A DNA stretch of 64,000 nt from Xanthomarina arctica (GCF_014638915.1 NZ_BMFQ01000001.1:1253142-1317141); one strand, 5' to 3'. Shown: positions 33,043-42,617, counted from the stretch's first letter. The notes: generated from the sequence alone by a model not told the origin. Numbers and translations: made by a program.

Positions 33043-33429
33043 TTAATTTAAGGCGTAAGGCGCACTCAATTTGAAACTAGGAATGGCTACATCAAACTTT
33101 TTGGATGTAGATAAATTGACCATATTATAAAAACCATGCATAGCACCAAAAGGTGATGATAATAACGCTCCAGAGGTATAAGTATGAGATTCTCCAGGCT
33201 TTAAAACAGGTTTTTTGCCAATAACACCTTCACCAATTACTGTTTCTATATTGTTAAGAGCATCAAGGATGGTCCATTCTCTAGCTTGTAGCTGCACAGA
33301 TTCTTTGCTTCTGTTTTCAATAGTTACTTTATAACCAAAAGCATATTGAATTCTATATTCTTTATAAAAAGAACCTTCAAAGTGTGTTTCTACCGAAATT
33401 TTAATCCCTTTTGTTACTTGTTGAACCAT
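33043..33429 (-). CDS. apaG: ApaG domain protein
   Basis: This is a 128-residue single-domain protein with the fibronectin III-like ApaG fold. Signature parts are IKISVETHFEGSFYK, FGYKVTIENRSKESVQLQAREW, GVIGKKPVLKPGESHTYTSGALL and AMHGFYNMV. ApaG has been linked with cobalt and magnesium efflux in enterobacteria, but the molecular function is unclear. It lies downstream of the DUF5103 plug gene with its own promoter. It converges on the DUF6695 gene with 23 bases between and no obvious terminator. Confidence 0.9.
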   Translation of the reverse strand: MVQQVTKGIKISVETHFEGSFYKEYRIQYAFGYKVTIENRSKESVQLQAREWTILDALNNIETVIGEGVIGKKPVLKPGESHTYTSGALLSSPFGAMHGFYNMVNLSTSKKFDVAIPSFKLSAPYALN

Positions 33430-33460
33430 TTTAATTTGGGTGTCTATTAATTAGGTTAGG

Positions 33461-33468
33461 CAAAATTA
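33461..33468 (-). promoter_or_regulatory. -7 box of the apaG promoter (TAATTTTG)
   Basis: Perfect TAnnTTTG on the minus strand, 31 bases before the ATG. Confidence 0.6.
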
Positions 33469-33524
33469 TAAAATAAAAATATTAATATAGTAAAATATTA
33501 GACGATATGCACGTTTATCGCGTT

Positions 33525-34778
33525 TTAATTGGTAATATTAACAGAGTTGGATTCTCCTACACCAACCAATCTATCATATCTAGCTCCTAAATCTCTGTAA
33601 TAAACTAGTACTTTATAATTGTTATCTGTTTGGTTGTAATTCCCGCTTATGGCACCTTCCTGTATTTCGTCATTGTCGTCAACTAATACATATTTATAAT
33701 TGTAAAACCCTTGTTTTAATAGAAGTTGAGCTTCATAAACTCCTCGGGATTCATTAAAGATCATTTTGTTTTCTTCGTTTGTTTCATAATTATTGAAATT
33801 CCCATAAACGTAAATGTTTTTGTTCATTAAGTTCGCGTCTGGCAATAAGGAGAAATGAATCCATGCATAGTCAGCTTCTATCCATGGTCTTTCGGTGTCT
33901 AAAGCTGTAATTACAAAGTTTCCATCAATATCTGGATTGTAGGTATAAGGGTTGTTTCCTCTTACATAATTTGTGAACAGGAAATTATTATATAATTCGT
34001 TTAGTTCAATAAATTGGATGGCCGAGTTAGAACCTTTAATGTCTTTGTTTTCGAAATTTAAAAATTCATTGCCGCCCCAAAAACTGGTTTCAGTGGTGTA
34101 TTTGTAAACAAGTTCATTACCTAAGGTGTATTGTGGTTTTACATTAGAAATAGCTGTATTTAGATTGTTGTTTTGAACAATTAAAGTTTTAACTGTTTCG
34201 GCAGGGTTATTAAATTGAATGCTGCTGGAGCTTATGTTTATATCAACGGTTTGTTTTTCATATAAATACTTTACATCTCTTGATGTTCTTATAAAAACAC
34301 CAACACTGGCATTGGTTTCAAAAATCATAAATTTTCTTGAAAAAACCATCTCGTCATAATCATTGAAAATTTGGAGCATATAATTTCCAGACTTTATTAA
34401 ACCGCGAGTATACTCATTAGGAATAGTTAAGTTGTAATGAGAATATATTTGAAAGGTATTGAAAGAGTTTTCGTAGGTTCTTAATCTTTGGTTGTCGTAA
34501 CCACTCATATATTCAGCTTTGCTGAGGTTTGAGGGCGTCCAATCGTAATCAAAATGTTCTATCTTATAATAGTAATCGTCTTCATTGGCATTTAAAGCAT
34601 CAAACTCCAGAACAATCCGATCTCCCAATTTAATAATTGGCAATTGACTTTGCTGTGTGTCTCCAGTAAATATAATTGTTTTTATGTCTACTGGAGGTGT
34701 CATTTCCTCAGTAACTTGAGCAAAAGAAGGTATTGAAATAATGATAGCAGAAAGCGTGATAAAAAACCTAAAAAGCAT
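33525..34778 (-). CDS. T9SS plug-type protein (DUF5103)
   Basis: The protein has a signal peptide (MLFRFFITLSAIIISIPSFAQ). The mature part begins DIKTIIFTGDTQQSQLPIIKLGDRIVLEFD and continues YYYKIEHFDYDWTPSNLSKAEYMSGY. This is the DUF5103 pattern; in F. johnsoniae a member of this family plugs the periplasmic side of the SprA translocon of T9SS. The C-terminal half includes a carbohydrate-binding-module-like beta fold (NIYVYGNFNNY ... GFYNYKYVLVDD). Family membership is clear; the plug role is by homology. The 417-residue length is normal. A TATATTTA -7-like box is at 34797-34804. Confidence 0.8.
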   Translation of the reverse strand: MLFRFFITLSAIIISIPSFAQVTEEMTPPVDIKTIIFTGDTQQSQLPIIKLGDRIVLEFDALNANEDDYYYKIEHFDYDWTPSNLSKAEYMSGYDNQRLRTYENSFNTFQIYSHYNLTIPNEYTRGLIKSGNYMLQIFNDYDEMVFSRKFMIFETNASVGVFIRTSRDVKYLYEKQTVDINISSSSIQFNNPAETVKTLIVQNNNLNTAISNVKPQYTLGNELVYKYTTETSFWGGNEFLNFENKDIKGSNSAIQFIELNELYNNFLFTNYVRGNNPYTYNPDIDGNFVITALDTERPWIEADYAWIHFSLLPDANLMNKNIYVYGNFNNYETNEENKMIFNESRGVYEAQLLLKQGFYNYKYVLVDDNDEIQEGAISGNYNQTDNNYKVLVYYRDLGARYDRLVGVGESNSVNITN

Positions 34779-34997
34779 ACGTATTTAATTTAGCAATAAA
34801 TATAATCAAATTTTGTGCCTATTCTCAATATGGCATTATAATTGTTTAAAGTTTCCATATTGCAATAAACTGTTAGAAAGCTTTAAAACGTCAGTTTTAG
34901 GCTCTTTTTTCTAGTTTTCAACCCTTTAAATTACAGGAATAACCTTTTGTCGGATTTAATTTACAGAATGACTAATATATTTATTTATGTCCTTTCT

Positions 34998-35011
34998 AGT
35001 TCGGAAATTTG
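34998..35011 (+). promoter_or_regulatory. Shared upstream box of cargo paralogue 1
   Basis: AGTTCGGAAATTTG lies 85 bases before the ATG. Near-identical boxes lie 71 and 73 bases before the ATGs of paralogues 2 and 3. Its GAnnTTTG end resembles the -7 consensus but lacks the initial T. Confidence 0.5.
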
Positions 35012-35042
35012 TCATCCCTCAGAGATATTTATTTAACCTCAT

Positions 35043-35072
35043 GTGTCCGCACTTCATTTAAAAGTGTCCGCA
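35043..35072 (+). repeat. Direct repeat GTGTCCGCA in the leader of paralogue 1
   Basis: Two exact 9-base copies at 35043-35051 and 35064-35072 with a 21-bp period, between the putative promoter and the start codon. Not seen upstream of the other two paralogues. Confidence 0.5.
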
Positions 35073-35095
35073 TCTATTATTACCAAATAGTACTT

Positions 35096-38000
35096 ATGAA
35101 AACTAAAATTACACAAAACTTATTATTTTTAGGGATTTTCTTGATTTCGACTATGAGCTTTGCTCAGGCTTTACCAGTAGGTTCGCCAACATATTATCTT
35201 GTAGAAGATGTATTTCCTACTAGAGTAACAACAGGAACTGAAATTACAGTTATTGGAGGTTCAGGCTTCACTAATTCTACGGTTGTGTCTATTAGTGATA
35301 TTGCCACCGGTACTGAAGTGCCAGGTAATGTTGGAACTCAATTAAGTTTTCCAATAACTACAACCGGAAACAGTCAAACTGATAAACTACTTAAGATCGA
35401 TAATTTACCTGTTTATAGGAATTCGTTCCATACAGATAGCCTAGTTAAAATTAGCTATGTTAAGCCTAGTTCTAGATCTTATTCCGAAGATCGTAATTAT
35501 GGAGTGACAGAAATTTTTACTGATTGGGATTACAACGGTAATGGATATTATAGATCTTCATGGTATTCCTATAGTAATAAGGCTACATGGCCCGACGCTA
35601 GTCATGATTTATTAGCTTACACTATTACTCTCGATTCATCTAGTTCATTCCCTGGAACGTATACATACTCAACAGGTGTTAATGATGCGTTGCTTGATAC
35701 TATAGATGGTCTTATTTATATTGCTCAAGACTATAAGGCGTATTCTACTAACGGGATTACAGGGACTCCACATAGCTCTAATTACTTGGCTATGGCAGAT
35801 TTGATCGATGGTCATGAGGATTTACGTAAATTAAATGATAATGTGCGTGCTACCGTATATGATGTACTTATTGATGGTAAAAATGGTCAAGGTTTAGATT
35901 TGGGTACTGGTATTACGAATTTTAATAAAGAAGCAAGTATTCGTTTTTTTAGTGGAAATGGAGCAGTTGGAGCAGTTGGTGATGGAGTTCCGGATTTGTT
36001 GCTAACTCAAATAGCAGATCCTGGTGGGTCTGATATTTATTATTATGCCGATATTGATGGGAATGTTCTTGGGCATCCACTTAAATTGTCGATTTCTAAC
36101 TCTGCGCCTAAATTATATCAATGGTATTTAGATTTATACAGAATGGATCTTAGCGTACCTTATGATTTATCTCTTCCGGTAGTTGAATCTTTTAATAATA
36201 ATGATGATCGACCTTTTAGAATGATAGCGTTTGAGTTAGATGAATTTGGTATTGATTCTACTAATATTGGAGAAATCAATAACATTAATATGCTTGCTGG
36301 TGGTTCTGCAGATATTGCTTTTATGGCATATAATAAAGCGGCATTTGATATTAAATCACCTACAATTGTGCAATTTCCTGTGTCTAGAAATGTATGTAAG
36401 GTCCCTAATAGCACTGGCGTTACTTTTAACACAGAAGCGGATATAGATGGGGGAGGAACTGGAGCAACTGGAGAAGCTTTAGAATATCAATGGTATAGAA
36501 ATTTTGCAAAAATTCCAGGAGCAACATCAAATACATATACTTTGCCAAGTGTTACTTTGGCAGATTTAATTACATACAAAGTAAGGGTTTATAATGATTT
36601 TGGTGCTATTGATTTACCTGTAAGTTTATCAGAAGGAGGCACGCCAACCTATTGGAATGGATCTAGTTGGGAGCTTCCTGCAGCATTATCTGCGGCTGGT
36701 GTTACTGTAAGTGGTGCTGATAGGAACTTAATTTTTAGTGAAAATTATGCAGAGAATATTAATTTGGAAGGTTGTGATTGTAGAGTTCCTGCAGGTAAGA
36801 CAGTAACTATTCCTGCCGGGAAGACTTTAAAATTGTATAGTACTATTACTGTTGAATCAGAAATAGCAGAAGTATTAGATGTAGATGATAATGTTGTTAT
36901 TCCTTATACACCTGCCGGAACTTTCACCCTAGAAAATAATGCCAGTTTAATACAAATTAAACCGGTTACATCTAATGAAAATAGTGGATCTATTAATGTA
37001 AAAAGAATAGCAAGTGATATTCAAACTTACGATTACATCTATTGGTCATCTCCTGTAGTAGACTTTAAATTGTCTAATATACCTGGATCTGCTGGATATA
37101 GTTGGAATGTAGGTTATGATAATACTAATGGTTCTTATGGTAATTGGGCTTCTGTTTCTTCTGGCATGACTATGACTGTCGGAAGTGGATACATTAAAAG
37201 AGTACCTTCTTCTTTAGACTTTACTACTACATTTACAGGAAAGCCTAATAATGGAAATGTATCTTTGGATGTTTATAAAACACCTTCTTCTGGAGATAAC
37301 GTAGCGGCTAACAGGCATTGGAATCTTGTTGGGAACCCATATCCATCATCGATTAATGCAAACGATTTTCTTGATGTAAATACAAATATTAAAGGAGCTG
37401 TATATTTATGGAAACATGATGCCGCGCCAGCAGGATCAATAAGTGATCCCTTTTATGGAGGTTCTCCTTTAAATTATAGTGATCAGTATTTGACCTATAA
37501 TGGAGTCGGATCTACTCCAGATACAGGGTATGATGGAAATATTGCTTCTGGACAAGGGTTTTTTGTGCAAGTACTTGATGGTTCGCCAGAGACATCATCA
37601 CTTTCATATACAAATGAAATGAGATACGATGGTAGTGAAGAGGCCTATGGAAATTCTCAATTTTACAGAACGAGTGAAACCAATACTTCTGAAGCTGAAG
37701 TTCAAAAAGAATTAGTATGGTTAAATTTAGTGAATGAGGCAAATAGCTCTTCCGTAGCTTTAGTCGGTTATGTGGATGGCGCTACAAATGGTGCAGACCG
37801 TATGTATGATGCTATTTTTAATGGAGAAGGCATGAGCATGTACTCTGTATTGGATGATTCAAAAATGGTTATCCAAGGCCGTTCTTTTCCTTTTGAAGAA
37901 ACAGACACCGTACAATTAGGTATAGATATTCCGGCAAATGGAATTTATAGAATAGGTATAGAGCAATTAAAAGGAGATGTTTTCTTAACTAACGGGCAGG

Positions 38001-38371
38001 CTATCTACCTTGAAGATACGTATACAAACGTAATTCACGACTTAAGAGATTCACCATACAGTTTTGCTGGAGTGGTAGGAAGTACTATTGATAGATTTGT
38101 ATTACGTTACACGGCTTCTCAACTTTCAGTTGAAGGATATGAATCAAATAGTACTTTTGTATATTTAAAAGATCAACAGTTTTATTTGAAATCAACAAAA
38201 AACATTAAATCTATAGACCTATACGATGTTACAGGAAAACAATTACCTGCATACAAAGTAAGTGCTAATTCTAATACGTTTAATGCACCATTTCAATATC
38301 CAAGAGGTGTGTATATTGCGGTTATTAAATTAGACGATAATGTGGTTATTACTAAAAAACTAATAAACTAA
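35096..38371 (+). CDS. T9SS-exported multidomain protein, paralogue 1
   Basis: The product has 1091 residues. A signal peptide (MKTKITQNLLFLGIFLISTMSFAQ) is followed by an IPT/TIG-like domain (VFPTRVTTGTEITVIGGSGF). Next comes a large domain with YSTGVNDALLD, SNYLAMADLIDG, GTGITNFN and LLTQIADPGGSDIYYYAD, then an Ig-like domain (YQWYRNFAKIPGATSNTYTL). The following region begins GGTPTYWNGSSW and includes a Cys pair (LEGCDCRVPAG) and the block HWNLVGNPYPSSIN. The end is a type A T9SS sorting domain (SIDLYDVTGKQLPAYKV ... KKLIN). The function is not known; the layout suggests a cell-surface or secreted adhesin-like protein. The start is set by the signal peptide. It is the first of three tandem paralogues, each with its own terminator. 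Confidence 0.85.
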   Translation: MKTKITQNLLFLGIFLISTMSFAQALPVGSPTYYLVEDVFPTRVTTGTEITVIGGSGFTNSTVVSISDIATGTEVPGNVGTQLSFPITTTGNSQTDKLLKIDNLPVYRNSFHTDSLVKISYVKPSSRSYSEDRNYGVTEIFTDWDYNGNGYYRSSWYSYSNKATWPDASHDLLAYTITLDSSSSFPGTYTYSTGVNDALLDTIDGLIYIAQDYKAYSTNGITGTPHSSNYLAMADLIDGHEDLRKLNDNVRATVYDVLIDGKNGQGLDLGTGITNFNKEASIRFFSGNGAVGAVGDGVPDLLLTQIADPGGSDIYYYADIDGNVLGHPLKLSISNSAPKLYQWYLDLYRMDLSVPYDLSLPVVESFNNNDDRPFRMIAFELDEFGIDSTNIGEINNINMLAGGSADIAFMAYNKAAFDIKSPTIVQFPVSRNVCKVPNSTGVTFNTEADIDGGGTGATGEALEYQWYRNFAKIPGATSNTYTLPSVTLADLITYKVRVYNDFGAIDLPVSLSEGGTPTYWNGSSWELPAALSAAGVTVSGADRNLIFSENYAENINLEGCDCRVPAGKTVTIPAGKTLKLYSTITVESEIAEVLDVDDNVVIPYTPAGTFTLENNASLIQIKPVTSNENSGSINVKRIASDIQTYDYIYWSSPVVDFKLSNIPGSAGYSWNVGYDNTNGSYGNWASVSSGMTMTVGSGYIKRVPSSLDFTTTFTGKPNNGNVSLDVYKTPSSGDNVAANRHWNLVGNPYPSSINANDFLDVNTNIKGAVYLWKHDAAPAGSISDPFYGGSPLNYSDQYLTYNGVGSTPDTGYDGNIASGQGFFVQVLDGSPETSSLSYTNEMRYDGSEEAYGNSQFYRTSETNTSEAEVQKELVWLNLVNEANSSSVALVGYVDGATNGADRMYDAIFNGEGMSMYSVLDDSKMVIQGRSFPFEETDTVQLGIDIPANGIYRIGIEQLKGDVFLTNGQAIYLEDTYTNVIHDLRDSPYSFAGVVGSTIDRFVLRYTASQLSVEGYESNSTFVYLKDQQFYLKSTKNIKSIDLYDVTGKQLPAYKVSANSNTFNAPFQYPRGVYIAVIKLDDNVVITKKLIN

Positions 38372-38422
38372 GTTTATAGTCATATCATTGTAAAATAAAG
38401 AGGAATACATAGTGTTCTCTTG

Positions 38423-38462
38423 AAGCCCATAAAAAGCATGCTTTTTATGGGCTTTTGTTTTT
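38423..38462 (+). terminator. Terminator of paralogue 1
   Basis: AAGCCCATAAAAAG and CTTTTTATGGGCTT form a perfect 14-bp stem with loop CATG, followed by a T-rich tract. Confidence 0.9.
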
Positions 38463-38589
38463 TAGAATATTTGCGAAGTGTCATTTTACAAGGTTGATTT
38501 AGAGCTTTTAGCCAGGAAAAAATCCGATGAACTGCATTTCAACTTTGTTTTTTTGCTAGTGGGCTAAGATTTTTTATTTAATGAGTTTT

Positions 38590-38603
38590 TGTTCGGAATT
38601 TTG
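38590..38603 (+). promoter_or_regulatory. Shared upstream box of cargo paralogue 2
   Basis: TGTTCGGAATTTTG, 71 bases before the ATG, matches the boxes of paralogues 1 and 3. It is preceded by TTATTTAATGAG, similar to the context of paralogue 3. Confidence 0.5.
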
Positions 38604-38673
38604 TGTCTTGAAGATTATATAATTCTAACACCTAACGGTTTAATAGAGGTGTAGATTAATTGATTGATAAGCT

Positions 38674-41600
38674 ATGATAAAAATTATTCGCCACTTATTG
38701 TTATTAGGGATTTTCTTGCTGACGGCCTTGAACTATGCTCAAACAATAACTAATGTTTTTCCACATAGAATTACAACAACGTCTAAAGTGACTATTATAG
38801 GAACTGATTTTACGGTTGCGACAGCTAATGCCATTAATATTGTTGGTTATACAGGTAATACTTTTATCTCTACTAGAACCCTTGTAAGTGCTACAGAAAT
38901 GAGTTTTATTATTACCTATGCTGATAGTGCTAATGTACCTTTGGATCCTTTGGATTCCGGACTAGTCTTAAATATTGGTGGGACTAATAATGCTACTCAA
39001 GGCCTTTATTATATTGCACCAAAATCTAACTCCTTAGAAACAAGTTCTTCTTTTTTTGTAAAAGAAATTTATACCAATTGGGATAATAATGGAGCTGGGT
39101 TTTGGAGGTCCACTGAATATGTTTATCAACAAGAGCATACATACCCTAATGATTCTCAAGAATTGCTAGGTTACAGGATGTCTAATAATATTATTTATTC
39201 TACGGGAGTAAACGATTCTCTTTTGGAGGCCAGACTGTATTCATTGGGAGTTTTAAGTCAAACTGATATCGATAATGGGAATAGTTCAAATTCTCCAAAT
39301 TATAGAAAAAAAGTTTTTAAAGCCTATTCTACAAATGGAGTTCAAGGTAAAACCAACGGTTCTAATTTTATTTTAGCTGGTGATTTGATGGATAACAATC
39401 TAACAGGATCTGCTGAAAACAGTACGAATAACAATCTGTCTAGTCTTACGGAAATTAATAACCTTACTATTTTTGATGTCATTATTGATGGGATAAATGG
39501 ATTAGAATTAAGTACAGGTATTTCCAATTTTAATAATAGTACAGATGTACGTTTTTATAGTGGAGATGGACAGCCAGGTGCGATTGGAGATGATGGTGCT
39601 CCAGATTTATTAATTAGTCAAATAGCCGATCCAGGAGGTACTGATATTTATTATTATGCAGATAATGATGGGAATGTAGTGGGGTGGCCAGTGAAATTAT
39701 ATATATCATATAGCGGAAGTACACAGTTATCAAGATGGAGATTAGATTTATATAGCTTTCCGAACAATCAAGATTTTTCAATAGCTAACCCAACTAAACG
39801 AGGTTTAACTAGTAATGTGAATCAAGAGCGATCTATAAGAATGGCTGCCTTTAAGTTGGAAGATTTTGGGATAGATAATTCTGTGCCTTTTAAAAACGTA
39901 GGTTCTATAGAAAATATAAATATGGCTGCCGGAGGTACTGCAGATATTGCTTTTATGGCCTATAATAAAGCAGCTTTTGATATTAAAGTTCCTATTTCGA
40001 ATCCTCTTTTACCAAAATACGTATGTAGAACTGATGGAAATTCTTCTGTAGTATTTGTTACAGATGCAGGAGTAGAAGATGCTAGTGGTAATATAATAAC
40101 ACCTAGTCCTGGAGATCCTTTAGCCTTAACATACGAGTGGTTTAAGTATAATGTACCAATATCTCCTGCACAAAATGGCCCAAATTTAACTATTAGTAAC
40201 GTTATTCCGACGGATTTGGCAACCTATAAAGTTAAAATTCACAATAGTAAAGGCACAATTATTATGCCTGTAGATTTATCTCAAGGAGGAACGCCTTACT
40301 TATGGAATGGATCTTCTTGGAACTCGCCTTACGGTAGCGTAAACTCAGAAGAACGAGGATTAGTTTTTACATCTGATTATAATGATGATTTATTAAATCT
40401 CGATGAAAATGTTGATTTAGTAGGTTGCGATTGTCAAGTAGCTTCAGGTGTAGATGTGGTTATTCCAGATGGAAAAAATATGAAATTATATGGTTCTATT
40501 ACAGTAGATCCTGAAGTATTAGAAGTGACCGAAGTGATTGATGGCGAAACAGTTGTTGTTGTGTCGCATATACCTGCCGGAACTTTTACCCTAGAAAATA
40601 ATGCCAGTTTAATACAAACGAAAGACGTTAGCCTTATTGGTAATGAAAATAGTGGTGCTATTAATGTAAAAAGAATAGCAAGTGATATTCAAACTTACGA
40701 TTACATCTATTGGTCCTCTCCTGTAGTTGGCAATCTTATCTCAGCTATTCCAGGTTCTACAAATAACACATATGTTTGGGACCCTACGGCTTCTAACTCG
40801 AATGGTACAACTGGGGATTGGTTGTTTTATTCAGGTGCGATGGCTCCTGGGAAAGGTTACATAAAAAGAGTGCCATCTGCAACGCCTTTAATTACTACAA
40901 CATTCAGTGGTAAGCCTAATAATGGACCAATATCTATAGATGTTTTTGAGTCAGATAGTCCAGTGCCTTCTACTGATGATAGGAACTGGAATCTTGTTGG
41001 AAATCCGTATCCATCATCAATAAATGCTGAAAAATTATTGACTTCCAATACAAATCTTGTAGGAGCCATTTATTTATGGAATCAAACGACTGCGCCTTCA
41101 GCAGGAAACAATCCATATTATGGTAGCTATCCTCTTAATTATGGCGATCAGTATATTACACATAATGGAAGTGGATCAACACCTCCAATACCTGCATTTA
41201 ACGGAAATATTGCTTCTGGACAAGGCTTTTTTGTGAAAGTGAATGGTGATTCGCAAGTTAATTTTACTAATTCAATGAGAATAAACGATAGTGGAAATGC
41301 TTATGACAATGATGAGTTTTTCAGAATGACAGAGTCTCCAACCTCTGTAACTGAAGTTCAAAAAGAATTAGTTTGGTTGAACTTAACTAATGAAGCAAAT
41401 ACTTCTTCTGTGGCTTTGGTGGGTTATGTTGAGGGGGCTACTAATGATAGAGATAGGATTTATGATGCCGTTTTTAATGGAGAAGGTATGAGTATGTACT
41501 CTGTATTGGATGATTCAAAAATGGTTATCCAAGGCCGTTCATTTCCTTTTGAAGAAACAGACACCGTACAATTAGGTATTGATATTCCGGAAAACGGAAT

Positions 41601-42027
41601 ATATAGATTAGGTATTGATAACGTTCAAGGTGCTTTATTTTTAGATGATAACCAGGCTATCTTCCTTGAAGATACTTATACAAACGTAATTCACGACTTA
41701 AGAGATTCACCATACAGTTTTGCTGGAGTGGTAGGTAGTACGGTTGATAGATTTATCCTACGCTATACAGCAGAAAGACTTAATGTAGGTGTTCATGAAA
41801 CAAATGACACTTTTGTGTATATTAAAGATCAACAGTTCTATTTAAAATCCACTAAAAATATTAAATCTATAGACCTATACGATGTTACAGGAAAACAATT
41901 ACCGGCATACAAAGTAAGTTCTAATTCTAACACATTCAATGCACCATTTCAATACCCAAGAGGTGTGTATATTGCGGTTATTAAATTAGACGATAATGTG
42001 GTTATGACTAAGAAATTAATAAACTAA
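38674..42027 (+). CDS. T9SS-exported multidomain protein, paralogue 2
   Basis: The 1117-residue product has the same architecture as its neighbour: signal peptide (MIKIIRHLLLLGIFLLTALNYAQ), IPT/TIG-like domain (VFPHRITTTSKVTIIGTDF), the YSTGVNDSLLE and GTGISNFN domain, Ig-like domain (YEWFKYNVPISPAQNGPNL), GGTPYLWNGSSW with the Cys pair VGCDCQV, NWNLVGNPYPSSIN and a C-terminal T9SS sorting domain. Blocks in the C-terminal third are almost identical in DNA to paralogue 1 (for example 41495-41585 against 37840-37930), while the N-terminal half has diverged. Function unknown. Confidence 0.85.
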   Translation: MIKIIRHLLLLGIFLLTALNYAQTITNVFPHRITTTSKVTIIGTDFTVATANAINIVGYTGNTFISTRTLVSATEMSFIITYADSANVPLDPLDSGLVLNIGGTNNATQGLYYIAPKSNSLETSSSFFVKEIYTNWDNNGAGFWRSTEYVYQQEHTYPNDSQELLGYRMSNNIIYSTGVNDSLLEARLYSLGVLSQTDIDNGNSSNSPNYRKKVFKAYSTNGVQGKTNGSNFILAGDLMDNNLTGSAENSTNNNLSSLTEINNLTIFDVIIDGINGLELSTGISNFNNSTDVRFYSGDGQPGAIGDDGAPDLLISQIADPGGTDIYYYADNDGNVVGWPVKLYISYSGSTQLSRWRLDLYSFPNNQDFSIANPTKRGLTSNVNQERSIRMAAFKLEDFGIDNSVPFKNVGSIENINMAAGGTADIAFMAYNKAAFDIKVPISNPLLPKYVCRTDGNSSVVFVTDAGVEDASGNIITPSPGDPLALTYEWFKYNVPISPAQNGPNLTISNVIPTDLATYKVKIHNSKGTIIMPVDLSQGGTPYLWNGSSWNSPYGSVNSEERGLVFTSDYNDDLLNLDENVDLVGCDCQVASGVDVVIPDGKNMKLYGSITVDPEVLEVTEVIDGETVVVVSHIPAGTFTLENNASLIQTKDVSLIGNENSGAINVKRIASDIQTYDYIYWSSPVVGNLISAIPGSTNNTYVWDPTASNSNGTTGDWLFYSGAMAPGKGYIKRVPSATPLITTTFSGKPNNGPISIDVFESDSPVPSTDDRNWNLVGNPYPSSINAEKLLTSNTNLVGAIYLWNQTTAPSAGNNPYYGSYPLNYGDQYITHNGSGSTPPIPAFNGNIASGQGFFVKVNGDSQVNFTNSMRINDSGNAYDNDEFFRMTESPTSVTEVQKELVWLNLTNEANTSSVALVGYVEGATNDRDRIYDAVFNGEGMSMYSVLDDSKMVIQGRSFPFEETDTVQLGIDIPENGIYRLGIDNVQGALFLDDNQAIFLEDTYTNVIHDLRDSPYSFAGVVGSTVDRFILRYTAERLNVGVHETNDTFVYIKDQQFYLKSTKNIKSIDLYDVTGKQLPAYKVSSNSNTFNAPFQYPRGVYIAVIKLDDNVVMTKKLIN

Positions 42028-42077
42028 GTTTTAGTCATAACATTATATAATAAAGAGGAATACATAGTGTTCTCTTC

Positions 42078-42118
42078 AAGCCCCATAAAAACATGCTTTT
42101 TATGGGGCTTTTGTTTTT
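42078..42118 (+). terminator. Terminator of paralogue 2
   Basis: AAGCCCCATAAAAA pairs with TTTTTATGGGGCTT around a short CATGC loop. It is the same terminator as that of paralogue 1 with a matched extra C and G on the two arms. Confidence 0.9.
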
Positions 42119-42531
42119 ACTCAAATAACAAACTTCCGTGCTTCATAAAACTAGGAATTTATTTCTGACTTTAAATTCAATTTAGGAATAGGAAGGTTTG
42201 TCAAAAGCATACTGTTATTATTTCCTTTTTGCTCTTTTTGTAAGATGATTCTTCCTTGTGTTGGTGTTTTTCTTGAAGTTTCATGAAATTAACAATGCCA
42301 ACTTATAATTAATTCAATAAAATCAATTTTTTTTACAAAAAAACCTATGAAAATTCATTCTTTTTCAGTTATCAATTCGTTATGAATGAGATAATTGTTA
42401 AAATTATGACGTATGGCTTGATGCCAATAAAACTAGTTGTTTTTTGGGTTTAAGGAGGTAAATATGCTTGAAAGTGCATTTCAACTTTGTTTATCTGCTG
42501 AACGACCAAAATTTTTTATTTAATAGAAAAT

Positions 42532-42545
42532 TGTTCAGAATATTG
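42532..42545 (+). promoter_or_regulatory. Shared upstream box of cargo paralogue 3
   Basis: TGTTCAGAATATTG, 73 bases before the ATG, in the same context (TTATTTAATAGAAAA before it) as the box of paralogue 2. Confidence 0.5.
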
Positions 42546-42617
42546 CACCCGTAAAATAAGCTATTAATAACTATAACTGCTAATCAATCAAGATTAGTGA
42601 AGATGAAGCCTTAACCT

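Larger units (their letters stand above)
34779..35095. other. Divergent intergenic region upstream of cargo paralogue 1
   Basis: This 317-base gap holds the plug gene promoter candidate (34797-34804) and the promoter-proximal motif shared with the other two paralogues (34998-35011). It also holds a direct repeat GTGTCCGCA at 35043-35051 and 35064-35072. Confidence 0.5.
38372..38673. other. Spacer between paralogues 1 and 2
   Basis: This 302-base gap contains the terminator of paralogue 1 and then GCATTTCAACTTTGTTT (from about 38528), which recurs before paralogue 3. It also holds the shared upstream box at 38590-38603 and a leader hairpin ACACCT/AGGTGT (38629-38653). Confidence 0.5.
42028..42617. 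other. Spacer between paralogues 2 and 3
   Basis: This is the largest gap in the window (590 bases). It holds the terminator of paralogue 2, about 350 bases in which I see no gene, RNA or repeat, then GCATTTCAACTTTGTTT near 42473 and the shared box at 42532-42545. A leader hairpin CTAATC/GATTAG lies at 42580-42597. Confidence 0.5.

Noticed and set aside
42462-42526. Short frame starting GGAGGTAAATATGCTTGAAAG with a Shine-Dalgarno-like GGAGG
   Set aside because: It is only 19 codons (MLESAFQLCLSAERPKFFI), and the homologous spacer before paralogue 2 does not keep the frame.
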